Shown: in pieces, positions 16,964-26,046 of the stretch
Layout of the letters: each line of letters starts with the position of its first letter
Position numbering within the stretch: the stretch's first letter is position 1
From: Deltaproteobacteria bacterium
Lineage (GTDB): Bacteria > Desulfobacterota > Desulfuromonadia > Desulfuromonadales > BM103
Direction of reading: 5' to 3'
DNA: 37,425 nucleotides
Assembly (NCBI GenBank): GCA_024279915.1
Contig: JAJRRB010000045.1
Coordinates: 1-37,425, forward strand
Made by a program: the position numbers and the translations under genes
The notes under the pieces: model-generated
What the model was told of the DNA's origin: nothing
The model's input: only the letters and a program-made list of their open reading frames with translations
Database searches by the model: none

Positions 16964-17138
16964 CAAAACTACACTTGTGTCTATCTAGAGTTTCCGGATG
17001 GGCACAAGCTAGTTTACTCGGTCTCAAAAAATGTAGATATCGCAAAAGTCGACTCAATCCCCAAAAAGAGTTTATTCCTAAGCTTTTTCGTTAGAATGTA
17101 GCTCGATCTCCACTTTTACTGATTTAGGATTATGATTA

Positions 17139-18905
17139 ATGGATGGCAATTCTTTGCAACATGAACCGACAATGTTGATCCGACCCAATAGGTTTGAGAA
17201 AACAACTTTATTGTTGTTTTGGGGGTTATTTTCCCTTTTCATCTTCTCTTTCGCGGTTCGTCCTATTATGGACCCGGATTTTTGGTGGCACCTAAAGACC
17301 GGAGAGGAAATGGTGAAAAACTGGGGATTGCTGCAGGCTGACCCATTTACCTTTACTGGTGACGCAGTCGTATCGAATCGTGAATTGATGATCCTGAAGG
17401 GATATTGGCTTTGGGAAATCATTGCCTATGGCATGTATTCCTTACTCAAGTTTAACGGGATACTGCTGCTCAATATAATCACGCTCGGTGCGACGGCCGG
17501 GGTGGTTGTCCATCAAATACACCGGGAACGAGTGCCTTATGGCATTGCTCTTCCACTGTTGACCTTCAGCTTTTTTTTAGTATGTAGCTCCTATGTTTGG
17601 GAACGGCCCCAGATGGTCTCCTTCCTATTCGCAGCGATCCTGTTAGGCCAGATTGCTCGAGTGCGTGACGGCGGACAGCTGGGGTGGTCTTTACCACTGG
17701 TAATGGTGATATGGGCGAACATGCACGGCGGTTTCGTTGTTGGAGATATAATTATTCTCTGCTTTGCTGTAGGGGTTGTTATTGAATATCGTCATGACCT
17801 CTCCAGAATGAAGCACCTACTGCTCTGGAGTATAATTGCCATCGGTTCCTCTCTGATCAACCCAAATGGTGGATTGGTCCTAGTAGAAATTTTTACCTTT
17901 CATGACAGTACATTGATGGGTGCTGTTGCTGAGTACCAAAGTACTTTGAGCCGCTTCCAAAACGGGCATGGTATCGTTGCAATATTATGGTTTTTGATCG
18001 TTCTCTATTTTGTTGGTGTATGGGGTAATCGTCGTCTCTTTTGGCCGGAGTTGATCGTTGCCCTCTTCCTGGCATATTTTTCTGTCAAGTACGCACGGAA
18101 TGTTGGATTCTTCTCTTTAGCGCTTCTTCCAACAATCTGCAAGTCTCTTCACGCTGGAGCAGTCCGTCTGCGCTGGAGGTTCTCACCGCTAATTTCACAA
18201 ATAATATTGGTTCTTTGTGCCGCCTTTCTCCTCTGGCCTTCTTATGGCTTATTGCAGGGCCGTTCGGGAAAGGGGCCTATTGTGAATTTCTATCCAGAGA
18301 AAGCCATCTCCTTTATTCGTGAGAGCGGACTGCAAGGAAGGCTGTATAATAGCTATGAAAACGGTGGGTACCTTCTGTGGCGCCTTGCCCCAGAGATTAA
18401 AGTTTTTATCGATGGTCGAGGGTTGGAATCAAGAGTATTTGAAGATTGGGAGGTAATAAAAAGAGGTAGCAGAAAAAGCGAGATACTTCTCGATTCATAT
18501 AAAATTGATTATATTATACAGCCAATCTACCAAGGCGATGGAAGTATTCAGCCCTTAATGAAGAGACTCCTTGATAGACACGGTTGGATGCCAATCTACC
18601 TTGATTTGCAGGTCTATATGTTCGCACATATCACACCCCAAAATGCCAAAATTATCGATAAATACTACATTGACAAGAATGATTTTAGTGCACGCCTTCT
18701 TCTTATGTATAATTACCTTTGCCGGTCTTTTCCAAAAGAGATTGGTTTCCAGGTGGCGCGTGCAGGGATGATGTTACACTTATCCAGATATGATGAAGCC
18801 AAGGCTCAGATAGAGGCAATTATGTCCATCGCGCCGCATGATCAATCTATACCCCGCTTACGCCTTGATCTAGAAATTTTGCGTTTAAAGGGTTTGCGTC
18901 AATGA
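17139..18905 (+). CDS. polytopic GT-C-like membrane protein, paralogue C
   Basis: The product is 588 aa and related to the genes at 2463 and 7856. After a first membrane helix, D45-P46-D47 is followed by FWWHLKTG, then DPFTFTGD, 'LKGYWLWEIIAYGMYSL', ERPQMVSF, 'VIWANMHGGFVVG', NPNG, 'SYENGGYLLWRLAP' and VFIDGRGLE near residue 421. The C-terminus (about 500-588) is helical and TPR-like. 'YWLWEI' replaces the QYWL-S/A-Q of the other two, so C is the more divergent copy. A 21-base stretch coding for the FIDGRGL region is identical in A (from about 3661) and C (from about 18404). The ATG at 17139 follows AGGA at a spacing of 9; the ATG at 17172 is an alternative. Function is unknown; membrane glycan transfer is inferred. 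Confidence 0.7.
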   Translation: MDGNSLQHEPTMLIRPNRFEKTTLLLFWGLFSLFIFSFAVRPIMDPDFWWHLKTGEEMVKNWGLLQADPFTFTGDAVVSNRELMILKGYWLWEIIAYGMYSLLKFNGILLLNIITLGATAGVVVHQIHRERVPYGIALPLLTFSFFLVCSSYVWERPQMVSFLFAAILLGQIARVRDGGQLGWSLPLVMVIWANMHGGFVVGDIIILCFAVGVVIEYRHDLSRMKHLLLWSIIAIGSSLINPNGGLVLVEIFTFHDSTLMGAVAEYQSTLSRFQNGHGIVAILWFLIVLYFVGVWGNRRLFWPELIVALFLAYFSVKYARNVGFFSLALLPTICKSLHAGAVRLRWRFSPLISQIILVLCAAFLLWPSYGLLQGRSGKGPIVNFYPEKAISFIRESGLQGRLYNSYENGGYLLWRLAPEIKVFIDGRGLESRVFEDWEVIKRGSRKSEILLDSYKIDYIIQPIYQGDGSIQPLMKRLLDRHGWMPIYLDLQVYMFAHITPQNAKIIDKYYIDKNDFSARLLLMYNYLCRSFPKEIGFQVARAGMMLHLSRYDEAKAQIEAIMSIAPHDQSIPRLRLDLEILRLKGLRQ

Positions 18906-18971
18906 TTTATCTGTGATCTTCGATGCTACAATGACCTGGTGCTGTTTATTGTGCCTGAGTATTTTGCTCCT

Positions 18972-18998
18972 CCTGTCATATGTTTTCAATATGACAGG
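18972..18998 (+). other. perfect 10-bp hairpin in the leader of the ferritin-like gene
   Basis: CCTGTCATAT and ATATGACAGG pair perfectly across a 7-base loop, 33 bases before the ATG at 19032. It lacks a T-tract. It may be a DNA operator for a dimeric regulator or an mRNA leader hairpin. Confidence 0.5.
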
Positions 18999-19031
18999 CT
19001 CAAACGACTATTTCTTTTTAGGGAGACCAGC

Positions 19032-19523
19032 ATGAAAGCGATCCTGCAGACCTGTATCGATGTCGAAGAGCGGGTTGGTGAAATCTATCAGCAACTGGTG
19101 AATCATCCGGATGCCAACGACGAGTTGCGTGAGATCTGGCAAGAAATGGCCGATGATGAGATGCGTCATGCACATCGGATTCGACTGGTCAATGACCGAT
19201 TCGAGATTGCTGGTGTTCTGGAGTGTAGTCTGGGCCGTGAAGAAGTACAGGAGCTTTTTGACCGAGCCGGTGAAATCCTGCTTGATGCTCAGGAATGCAG
19301 CCTTTCTATTGATGAGGCGATCTACGCTTCAGTAGAGTTGGAAGACGCCTTTCTGAAAACCCATCTTGGTTACGCGGAATCAGGTAATCAACCTGATCTG
19401 CAGACTATGTTCAAGGCTTTGGCCGAAGCGGACCGGGAGCATACTATACGGCTTAAGTCTTATCTCAACCGGATGAATGATGGTGACGGTCTGGTCTTTG
19501 ATGAAGGTAGCGAAACTCCTTGA
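19032..19523 (+). CDS. ferritin-like (rubrerythrin-related) di-iron domain protein
   Basis: The product is 163 aa and almost wholly helical. Likely metal ligands are spread over four helices: DVEERVGEIY near residue 10, MADDEMRHAHRI near 42 (the ExxH signature), VELEDAFLKTH near 102 and AEADREHTIRL near 135. This is the pattern of ferritin-like/rubrerythrin diiron bundles, without the C-terminal rubredoxin domain. Family members act in iron handling or peroxide removal; which applies here cannot be said. The open frame extends to 18939, but the ATG at 19032 has GGGAG 8 bases upstream and begins the conserved helix. Its TGA overlaps the TTG start of the next gene, so the two are probably coupled. 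Confidence 0.82.
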   Translation: MKAILQTCIDVEERVGEIYQQLVNHPDANDELREIWQEMADDEMRHAHRIRLVNDRFEIAGVLECSLGREEVQELFDRAGEILLDAQECSLSIDEAIYASVELEDAFLKTHLGYAESGNQPDLQTMFKALAEADREHTIRLKSYLNRMNDGDGLVFDEGSETP

Positions 19524-20470
19524 AAATTGTCATTCTTGATGGTTATGCAACGAATCCGGGTGATCTCTCCTGGAATGGTTTGGCAGAATTTGGCGAACTG
19601 GTTGTCTATGACCGAACGCCGGTTGAAAAGACTATTGAACGTGCGACTGGCGCTGAAATCCTGATTTCCAACAAGGCCTTTCTCGGCAGGGCCGAAATGG
19701 CCGCTTTGCCGGAGTTGCGTTACATCGGCATCCAGGCCACTGGTGTCAATGTGGTCGATCTGGTGGCTGCGCGGGAACGCGGAGTTGCCGTCACCAATGT
19801 TCCTGCATACAGCACATCGTCGGTTGCACAGCATGTCTTTGCGCTATTGCTGGAACTGGCTCGCGGCGTCGGCCGACATGCCGAGCTGGTTCAACAGGGA
19901 GCGTGGACCAACTGTCCTGATTTTGCCTTTCAGGAAACGCCTCAGATTGAACTGACCGACAAGACCTTTGGTATTGTCGGCTATGGCGATATCGGTAAAA
20001 CGACGGCGCAGATCGCTACGGCCTTTGGTATGCGTGTCCTGGTGCACACGCGTACTCCAGACCCTGATGCTTACTCTGCAGTGAGTTTCGTCGGTCTTGA
20101 TCAGCTTTTAGCTGAAGCTGATGTCGTCAGCCTGAGTTGTCCTCTTTCGCCAGCAACCGGGTCGCTCATCAACGCAGAGCGATTGTCCTTGATGAAAAAA
20201 TCTGCTTACCTGATCAATGCCGGTCGTGGCTTGCTTGTTGATGAAGAGGCGCTGGCTAAAGCGCTGTGTGAGGGTCAAATCGCCGGAGCAGGTCTCGACG
20301 TTCTGTCTCAGGAGCCCCCGCCGGCAGACAATCCTTTGTTGCATGCCCCGAACTGCTTTATTACGCCACACCTTGCGTGGGCAACACAGGCCGCGAGAAA
20401 GCGACTGATCGATGAGATTGTTGAACACCTGCGGGCTTTTTTAGCGGGGACATCGCGAAATCGAGTTTGA
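19520..20470 (+). CDS. D-2-hydroxyacid dehydrogenase, glycerate dehydrogenase/hydroxypyruvate reductase type
   Basis: The product is 316 aa. The N-terminal substrate domain contains 'LRYIGIQATGVNVVDLVAA' and 'VTNVPAYSTSSVAQHVFALLLELAR'. The NAD-binding fold has GIVGYGDIGK (GxGxxG), and the catalytic triad appears as Arg in LINAGRG, Glu in LSQEPP and His in ITPHLAW. It should reduce a 2-keto acid, most likely hydroxypyruvate to glycerate, with NADH. The start TTG overlaps the preceding stop (TTGA) and no nearby ATG fits the conserved beginning KIVILDGYA. The 119-base gap after the gene contains only short GC-rich hairpins. Confidence 0.88.
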   Translation: MKIVILDGYATNPGDLSWNGLAEFGELVVYDRTPVEKTIERATGAEILISNKAFLGRAEMAALPELRYIGIQATGVNVVDLVAARERGVAVTNVPAYSTSSVAQHVFALLLELARGVGRHAELVQQGAWTNCPDFAFQETPQIELTDKTFGIVGYGDIGKTTAQIATAFGMRVLVHTRTPDPDAYSAVSFVGLDQLLAEADVVSLSCPLSPATGSLINAERLSLMKKSAYLINAGRGLLVDEEALAKALCEGQIAGAGLDVLSQEPPPADNPLLHAPNCFITPHLAWATQAARKRLIDEIVEHLRAFLAGTSRNRV

Positions 20471-20601
20471 AATCCGTTACGCTTAATGCAAAACAAGTCG
20501 TAAGCCAAAGATGACTCCCTCCCTCCGTTTTGCCGGGAGGATTTACTCTCCCGTCAGGAAGACGGCTGTAACGCGTCCTTTTCCAGTCTTTGTGCATTTT
20601 G

Positions 20602-22059
20602 ATGATTTATAGTAATAGGACGTTCTTGGTGACAGATAAAACTGGTAAATTGTATATTTTTCTAAAGTATGGGGCTTCGGCGCTTCTTTTTATTATGGTT
20701 GCGTTTGCTTTGTATCTGCCCTCTTTCGATTATCAATGGACATATGATGATGCCACAGTGTTGGTCCTCAACCCCGACATCCGTTCTTGGCAGGGGTTTT
20801 GGATGGATTCTCGTCCTGGGCGACCGTTACGTGAGCTTACGTATTTGCTTGATCATGCGCTGTTCGGTCTTAATTCCGCAGGTTACCACTTTCAAAACAT
20901 CTTCTGGCATGGACTGAATGCTTTTTTTGTATTTCTTACGACTTTACGATTGGGGGGCCGGAAGTTTGTTGCCTGGGGGGGGGCACTCATTTTTCTGACT
21001 CATCCCATTCAAGTAGAAGTAGTTGCTAATATATCTCACCGTAAAGACAGTCTAGTGTTAGTTTTTGCTTTGATTTCTTTTCTTTGTTACCAAAACATGT
21101 TTGAGAGTGCGAAAAGACAGCGCTGGGGTTGGTTTCTGGTATCAGTTATAACGGCATGGATTGCTTTTCAGGGAAAACAAACGGCCGTTGCTCTTTTACC
21201 AATGTTTCTGGCTTACGAGATAGCTTTTGTGCCAACCGAAAATCGCCTTTTATTGCGACATCCAAAGTGGTTTTGTGGAGCAATGTTCATTGGTCTTGTC
21301 AGTGTGTTCTGGTGGTTATTTCGCTTTGGTGCCATGGAAAAGCGCCCTTGGGAGATCCAGGGGCTTATGACAAAGCTAAACCATTTTTCGACCGTAACGG
21401 ATGAAGTATATTTTGCGACTGTGCTCAAATCATGGGCGTTTTCGTTTAGTAAACTTCTTTATCCCATCGACTTATCTGTGGAATATGTCTTCAGTGTTCC
21501 AGTATCATGGTTTGATCCATGGGTCTTGTCATCATTGATTGTATTGTTCCTTTATGTTGTCGCTCTTTGTTTTTTGAGACGTAGGTCTCCACTGTTGTTT
21601 GTGGCCGTTGTATTAATCGGAGCTTTTTGGCTACCCGTTTCGAACCTTTAGCCTCAGACTTATTTTTCTGCAGATCGTTATTTATATGCTCCTATGGCTG
21701 GAATTAGTATCGTCTTAGCAGAGTTTTTGGCTTGTATTCTTAATCAGCGGTTAAATTTCGTTAAAATGTCATTAGTGCTGATGGTTTTGGTTCTTTCTGT
21801 TTTATCTTGGCTGCAGAGCATAGTGTGGCGCACCAATATGACTCTCTGGAGTCACGCGGTCAAGGTTAGTCCAGAATCTTCTTATGCGCTCGGGTTTCTT
21901 GGGATGACCTATCTGAAACAAGGGGATTCAATGCAGGCTCTGCCGCTTTTGGAGCGGGCGGCTAAAAACCCATTCAATTCACAGGCTCAGCTAGCACTGA
22001 AGTATGCCAAAGTTAAGGTTCGATCCCAACTACATAAAAAGACCAAAGAAACCCGTTGA
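20602..22059 (+). pseudogene. TMTC-like membrane protein with TPR tail, interrupted by an in-frame TAG
   Basis: A single reading frame runs to 22059 but is cut by TAG at 21649-21651. The first part (about 350 aa) has the TMTC/GT-C landmarks: 'YDDATVLVLNPDIR', 'RPGRPLRELTYLLDHALFGLNSAGYH', 'HPIQVEVVANISHRKDSL' and, just before the stop, LPVSNL. The second part resumes as PQTYFSADRYLYAPMAG, the conserved 'NliP...aDRYLYlP' segment, then 'WRTNMTLWSHAVKVSP' and a TPR-like end. The break therefore falls inside a conserved loop and replaces one residue. TMTC proteins in eukaryotes are dolichyl-P-mannose protein O-mannosyltransferases; bacterial members are little studied. The start is uncertain (ATG 20602 or GTG 20629). 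A run of nine G sits at 20975-20983. Confidence 0.78.
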
Positions 22060-22092
22060 GGGGGCCCATCGCGGAATGTTTCATGTGACTTA

Positions 22093-22743
22093 TTATGCAA
22101 CTGAAACAATCAGAGTGCCAATCTTCTCAATGCTCGCTTCCAGCTCGTCTCCACTGCAAATTCTACCAACACCTGCCGGTGTCCCGGTCAGCAGAATATC
22201 TCCCTCTTCCAGGGTGAAGTAAGAAGAAACATTAGAGATTAATTCCGCTATTGTGCGCATCATGTCACTGGTATTACCGTCCTGTCGCGTCTGCCCATTC
22301 ACAGTCAATTTGAGCTGCAGCTTTTGCGGGTATGTTATCTGGTCAACTGGAACAAAGGCTGAAAGCGGGCAGGAGGTGTCGAAAGACTTGGCGATCTCCC
22401 AGGGCAATCCCTTCTCCTTTTGAGCATTTTGCACATCTCTGAGGGTCAGATCCAGGGCAACTGCATAACCGATGACGTAGTCAAGAGCCTCCTCTGCACA
22501 AACCCCTTTCGCCTCTTTACCGATTAAAACCGCAAGCTCGATCTCGTGGTGGCAGTTTTGGGAGTAGGGGGGAATTACAATTTTCTCCCCTGATGCAATG
22601 ATGGTGCTGGCTGGTTTCATAAAGATGACCGGTTTGTCTGGTACCTTATTACCAAGTTCTTTAATATGTTCGGCGTAGTTGCGTCCGATACAGACGATTT
22701 TCCCGACCTGGATGTTGTTACCATCAAGATTCACAGTGTGCAT
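22093..22743 (-). CDS. fumarylacetoacetate hydrolase (FAH) family protein, FAHD1-like
   Basis: The product is 216 aa. It has KIVCIGRNYAEHIKELGN, then 'PVIFMKPASTIIASGEKI', the metal ligands in 'CHHEIELAVLIGKEAKG' and Asp in YAVALDLTLRD, and 'LLTGTPAGVG' near the end. This is the compact FAHD1-type enzyme, whose members act as acylpyruvate hydrolase, oxaloacetate decarboxylase or oxaloacetate tautomerase. The ATG at 22743 has GGAG 7 bases upstream, which beats the ATG at 22755. It is transcribed away from the rhomboid gene and converges with the TMTC-like gene. Confidence 0.88.
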   Translation of the reverse strand: MHTVNLDGNNIQVGKIVCIGRNYAEHIKELGNKVPDKPVIFMKPASTIIASGEKIVIPPYSQNCHHEIELAVLIGKEAKGVCAEEALDYVIGYAVALDLTLRDVQNAQKEKGLPWEIAKSFDTSCPLSAFVPVDQITYPQKLQLKLTVNGQTRQDGNTSDMMRTIAELISNVSSYFTLEEGDILLTGTPAGVGRICSGDELEASIEKIGTLIVSVA

Positions 22744-22856
22744 GTTTGTCTCCATAAGAATTTAACCGTTTCAATAGCGTTCAAAAGAGAGAATACAGGA
22801 GACGGAAGATAGAAGACAAGAGGCAGTATGCAGAAATCCAGTTGATTGCCGCAAAG

Positions 22857-22885
22857 TTAGTTTTGTGTTCTCTATGTGTTATAAT
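22857..22885 (+). promoter_or_regulatory. probable promoter of the rhomboid gene, extended -10 type
   Basis: A perfect TATAAT lies at 22880-22885, preceded by TG one base earlier (extended -10). The -35 region (TTAGTT at 22857-22862, spacing 17) is poor, which suits the extended -10 class. The transcript would begin about 37 bases before the ATG at 22929. Confidence 0.55.
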
Positions 22886-22928
22886 ACGTCGATTTTGTTG
22901 ATTATCCTCTCCTTGAACGAGAAGATTG

Positions 22929-24098
22929 ATGCTCCTACCGATTGGTGATGTACCCAACCCTAAAACAACTCCCTACACCAACTGGCTGTTGATCGGGATC
23001 AATATTGCCGTGTTCATCGCAGTCACGCTCCCTTTAAGTGCGGCTCGTCCCGATCTTAACGATCCGGCTTTGCTGGAATATCTGAACCTTCTCGGCGCTC
23101 GTGGTGATTGGCCGCCCCAGCTGGTTTACGATCATATCTCAGCGTATGATCTGGTGGTCTACAAATATGGATTCAGGCCAGCCGAGTTCTCTCTTGTTAG
23201 CATGTTTACAGCGATGTTTCTGCACGCCGGCTGGATGCATTTGGCCGGGAATATGTTGTTCCTGTGGATTTATGGCGATAATGTTGAACATCGTCTCGGT
23301 CATTTTGGCTATTTCACTGCATATATTGGGGCAGGTCTGGTGGCCACCCTCTTTTTCGGTATGTTTGTGCCGAATTCAAACATTCCGATGCTCGGGGCCT
23401 CGGGAGCAATCTCCGGGGTGCTTGGCTTCTACTTTTTGTGGTTTCCACGTAATCGTATCAAAGTTTTTGTCTTTCTCTTTCCTTTGATCATGACCACTTT
23501 CTTAATCCCTGCACGCATCGTGCTGGGGGTTTATCTGGTCATCGATAATGTGTTGCCCTTTATGGCCAGTTCTGCGGAAGGAAGCGGTGTGGCCTATGGA
23601 GCACATATCGGCGGCTTCCTTGCTGGATTGGGTATGGCGCTGGCCATTGATCGTCTGCCCGGGTTGTTGCGGATGAAGGGAACCATCCCCAAGGCCACCC
23701 GAAAACGTGCCAACCTTGTGGATGCAGTGACTGACATCGTCCGTTCCATAGATCGAGATGATCTGGCGCATGCGACCACCCGTTTTGCTGAACTGGACAG
23801 CCGCAGCCAACGGGGGCAATTGTCGACCTCTAATATCCTCACCATCGGCGAGTATCTGCTGGATAGAGGTCGTCATGATGAAGCCTTGACAGTGTTCCGG
23901 CGGTTGATTGCCGAAAGGCCAGGTGATAATGGTTTAGACCGCGCCTATCTTGGAGCAGGTCGGGCAATGCTGCACAAGGATCGTTGTGAGACCTCTGCCT
24001 GGCATTATTTTGTTGCTGCTATTGATCTGGCACAAACTCCTGAAGTCGCCGATGATGCGCGGCGTTATATGCGGATGATAGAAAAAACGGAGCTGTAA
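22929..24098 (+). CDS. rhomboid family intramembrane serine protease with C-terminal TPR-like region
   Basis: The product is 389 aa. The membrane part (to about residue 245) has 'SLVSMFTAMFLHAGWMHLAGNMLFLWIYGDN', the catalytic serine in GASGAISGVLG and the catalytic histidine in AYGAHIGGFLAGLG, so the Ser-His dyad is intact. A large insertion of about 50 residues separates the first helix from the next, as in other bacterial rhomboids of this kind. Residues about 255-389 are soluble and helical with TPR-like spacing ('YLLDRGRHDEALTVFRRLIAERPGD'), presumably cytoplasmic. The substrate is unknown. I chose the ATG at 22929, just after a TTG, with GAGAAG upstream. The radical SAM gene begins 19 bases later, so they form an operon. 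Confidence 0.92.
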   Translation: MLLPIGDVPNPKTTPYTNWLLIGINIAVFIAVTLPLSAARPDLNDPALLEYLNLLGARGDWPPQLVYDHISAYDLVVYKYGFRPAEFSLVSMFTAMFLHAGWMHLAGNMLFLWIYGDNVEHRLGHFGYFTAYIGAGLVATLFFGMFVPNSNIPMLGASGAISGVLGFYFLWFPRNRIKVFVFLFPLIMTTFLIPARIVLGVYLVIDNVLPFMASSAEGSGVAYGAHIGGFLAGLGMALAIDRLPGLLRMKGTIPKATRKRANLVDAVTDIVRSIDRDDLAHATTRFAELDSRSQRGQLSTSNILTIGEYLLDRGRHDEALTVFRRLIAERPGDNGLDRAYLGAGRAMLHKDRCETSAWHYFVAAIDLAQTPEVADDARRYMRMIEKTEL

Positions 24099-24117
24099 GC
24101 TTACAGCAAGGATTTCC

Positions 24118-25008
24118 ATGAACGATTATTTCTCCTACGATTACCCTCTATACCGCCCACCGAGTGAAGGTCGCAGTCAGATCTTCCAGATCACTTTGGG
24201 ATGTTCACAGAATAACTGTTCTTTCTGTGGGATGTATAAAACCAAGCAATTCAAGCTGCGGTCTGTCGATGAGATAAAGGCCGAAATTGAAGCTATCCCT
24301 GCGGTACATAGAGATTTTGTGCAACGGGTCTTTCTGGCCGATGGCGACGCACTGATTTATCCTCAGGTCGGTTTGGTTGAGATCCTGGATCTATTGTCAA
24401 AAAACTTTCCCGGGCTGACTCGCGTTGGCATCTATGCCTCTCCCAACAGCCTGAAAAGTAAAAATGTTGAAGAGCTGACGTTGTTACGTGAGAAAAAGTT
24501 ACGGATTCTTTACTTCGGGTTGGAAAGTGGTGATGAACAGACCTTGTCAGCCGTCAACAAGGGCTTCTCTCCTGCCGAAATGTTCGATTTGTGCTGCAAA
24601 GCCCAGCAGGCTGGAATGAAGCTGTCAGTGACGGCGATTCTTGGGCTGGCCGGACAGGAACGCAGTCGGGAGCATGCCCGAGCGACAGCGCAATGGATCA
24701 CGGAGCTTTCGCCAGCATTTTTCTCTCTGCTAACTATGTTCCAGCGCCATAATGACGATTTCCTGCGTTCGATTACCATGCAGACCCACGGTGGCATTCT
24801 CACCGAGGCTCTTGAAATCGTCCGTCATCTTGCTCCACAAAAGACCATCCTGCGTTCCAATCATGTCTCTAATATACTCAACCTGGCCGGTTCCTATCCT
24901 AAGGACCGGGAGAAGCTTATCGTCCAGGCCGAGCGTGCCTTGTTGCAGGGCAGGGAGCATCCGGGATGGTTTAATGATGTACCTGATTACGAAGAAAATC
25001 AATTTTGA
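24118..25008 (+). CDS. radical SAM protein of unknown substrate
   Basis: The product is 296 aa. The cluster-binding motif is CSQNNCSFC near residue 32, a C-x4-C-x2-C spacing rather than C-x3-C-x2-C. It is followed by GMYKTKQF, 'VFLADGDALIYP', 'GIYASPNSL' and 'LYFGLESGDEQTL', typical of the Elp3/MiaB-like TIM barrel of radical SAM proteins. No extra iron-sulfur or cobalamin domain is visible. I know related proteins only as generic 'radical SAM protein', so the substrate is open. AAGGA precedes the ATG. It follows the rhomboid gene closely and lies 95 bases before the WaaP-like kinase gene. Confidence 0.87.
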   Translation: MNDYFSYDYPLYRPPSEGRSQIFQITLGCSQNNCSFCGMYKTKQFKLRSVDEIKAEIEAIPAVHRDFVQRVFLADGDALIYPQVGLVEILDLLSKNFPGLTRVGIYASPNSLKSKNVEELTLLREKKLRILYFGLESGDEQTLSAVNKGFSPAEMFDLCCKAQQAGMKLSVTAILGLAGQERSREHARATAQWITELSPAFFSLLTMFQRHNDDFLRSITMQTHGGILTEALEIVRHLAPQKTILRSNHVSNILNLAGSYPKDREKLIVQAERALLQGREHPGWFNDVPDYEENQF

Positions 25009-25103
25009 TATTACTGAGACAGCTTATCTGTTAATAATGTACGCCGCCTCGTCAAAAGTGAATCCGTAACGTTTCAATGTTAACAAATTAGAAAAGAGCA
25101 CCC

Positions 25104-26042
25104 ATGAGTAATCAAATCTGGACAGAATTAGAAAAAGGCACCGCACCCAAAGGACTCCTCTGGCTCAACACCCATCGTGTTGTCATCAATCCTGACTATC
25201 GGAAACTGCTTAAGACCGTGGATCTTGACACGATTCAAGGAGTGTTACGTAGCAAGTTGGGTGAGGTTATCAGCACAGATAGAAAACAAGAGAAGAACAG
25301 TGTCAAACGTGTTGAGATTACTTATGAAGGCAAGCAGCGGGTTTTTTACCTCAAACTATACTGGAACTATCTCTTTGAAAAGATCCGGGCTCGTGCCTTT
25401 CGTGGGTCTCTCGTTGGTCGATCCATGGTTCGAGCTGAATACGAGAATCTGGAAAAGCTCGCCGAGTGTGGCTTGCGCGTTCCCCGGCTGGTTGCTTATG
25501 GAGACCACCGTTTCGCTGGAGGTGTCATCCACGCCTTTATTATTACGGAGGAAATTCCCCAAGCAATGGGAGTGGACTATCTCGCTCACGATTGGTTCAA
25601 CCAGCAGACAAAAGCAGTTCGCAGGCAGAAGCAGACAGAGTTAATTGATGAAGTCGCCAGAGCGGTCAGGCAGATGCACGAGCATGGTTTCGAGCACCAC
25701 GATCTTTTCCTGCGTAACATGATGGTCTCGGGGCAGGATATGTCACAACTCTACATGATGGATGCCCCTCGCGGTTATTTCTGGCCGCAGTTTGTTATGC
25801 GCAAACGCCGGACGTTTGACTTGGCTACACTGGATGCCGCCGCAACAGAGGGCTTTACCCGTAGCCAACGCATGCGCTTTATGCACCTCTATCTGGGGTG
25901 TGACCGGTTAACCGAACAGGATAAAAAACTTGTTCTACAGGTTCTGGAACGGACAAAACCGATGCGAGAGCGTCAGATCAAACGCCTGGAACGCAGTATC
26001 GCTGTCGACGAGAATGGTAGACCGCAGATCCTCCAAGATTAG
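25104..26042 (+). CDS. lipopolysaccharide kinase (WaaP/InaA/Kdo kinase) family protein
   Basis: The product is 312 aa. It shows the kinase-fold features of this family: a lysine strand in 'RVFYLKLYWNYLFEKIRARAF', a glycine-poor N-lobe, then 'MHEHGFEHHDLFLRNMMV' (the HxDlxxxN catalytic loop near residue 195) and MMDAPRGYFW as the metal-binding segment. Characterised members phosphorylate heptose or Kdo in the inner core of LPS on the cytoplasmic side. The start ATG at 25104 has a weak GAG-rich ribosome binding site. It ends 4 bases before the convergent trmO stop with no terminator between them. A link with the glycan genes elsewhere in the window is possible but not shown. Confidence 0.87.
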   Translation: MSNQIWTELEKGTAPKGLLWLNTHRVVINPDYRKLLKTVDLDTIQGVLRSKLGEVISTDRKQEKNSVKRVEITYEGKQRVFYLKLYWNYLFEKIRARAFRGSLVGRSMVRAEYENLEKLAECGLRVPRLVAYGDHRFAGGVIHAFIITEEIPQAMGVDYLAHDWFNQQTKAVRRQKQTELIDEVARAVRQMHEHGFEHHDLFLRNMMVSGQDMSQLYMMDAPRGYFWPQFVMRKRRTFDLATLDAAATEGFTRSQRMRFMHLYLGCDRLTEQDKKLVLQVLERTKPMRERQIKRLERSIAVDENGRPQILQD

Positions 26043-26046
26043 AGTT

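Noticed and set aside
20471-20589. Small structured RNA or terminator after the dehydrogenase gene
   Set aside because: Only short competing GC-rich hairpins (CCTCC/GGAGG, CCGTC/GACGG) without a T-tract or known consensus.
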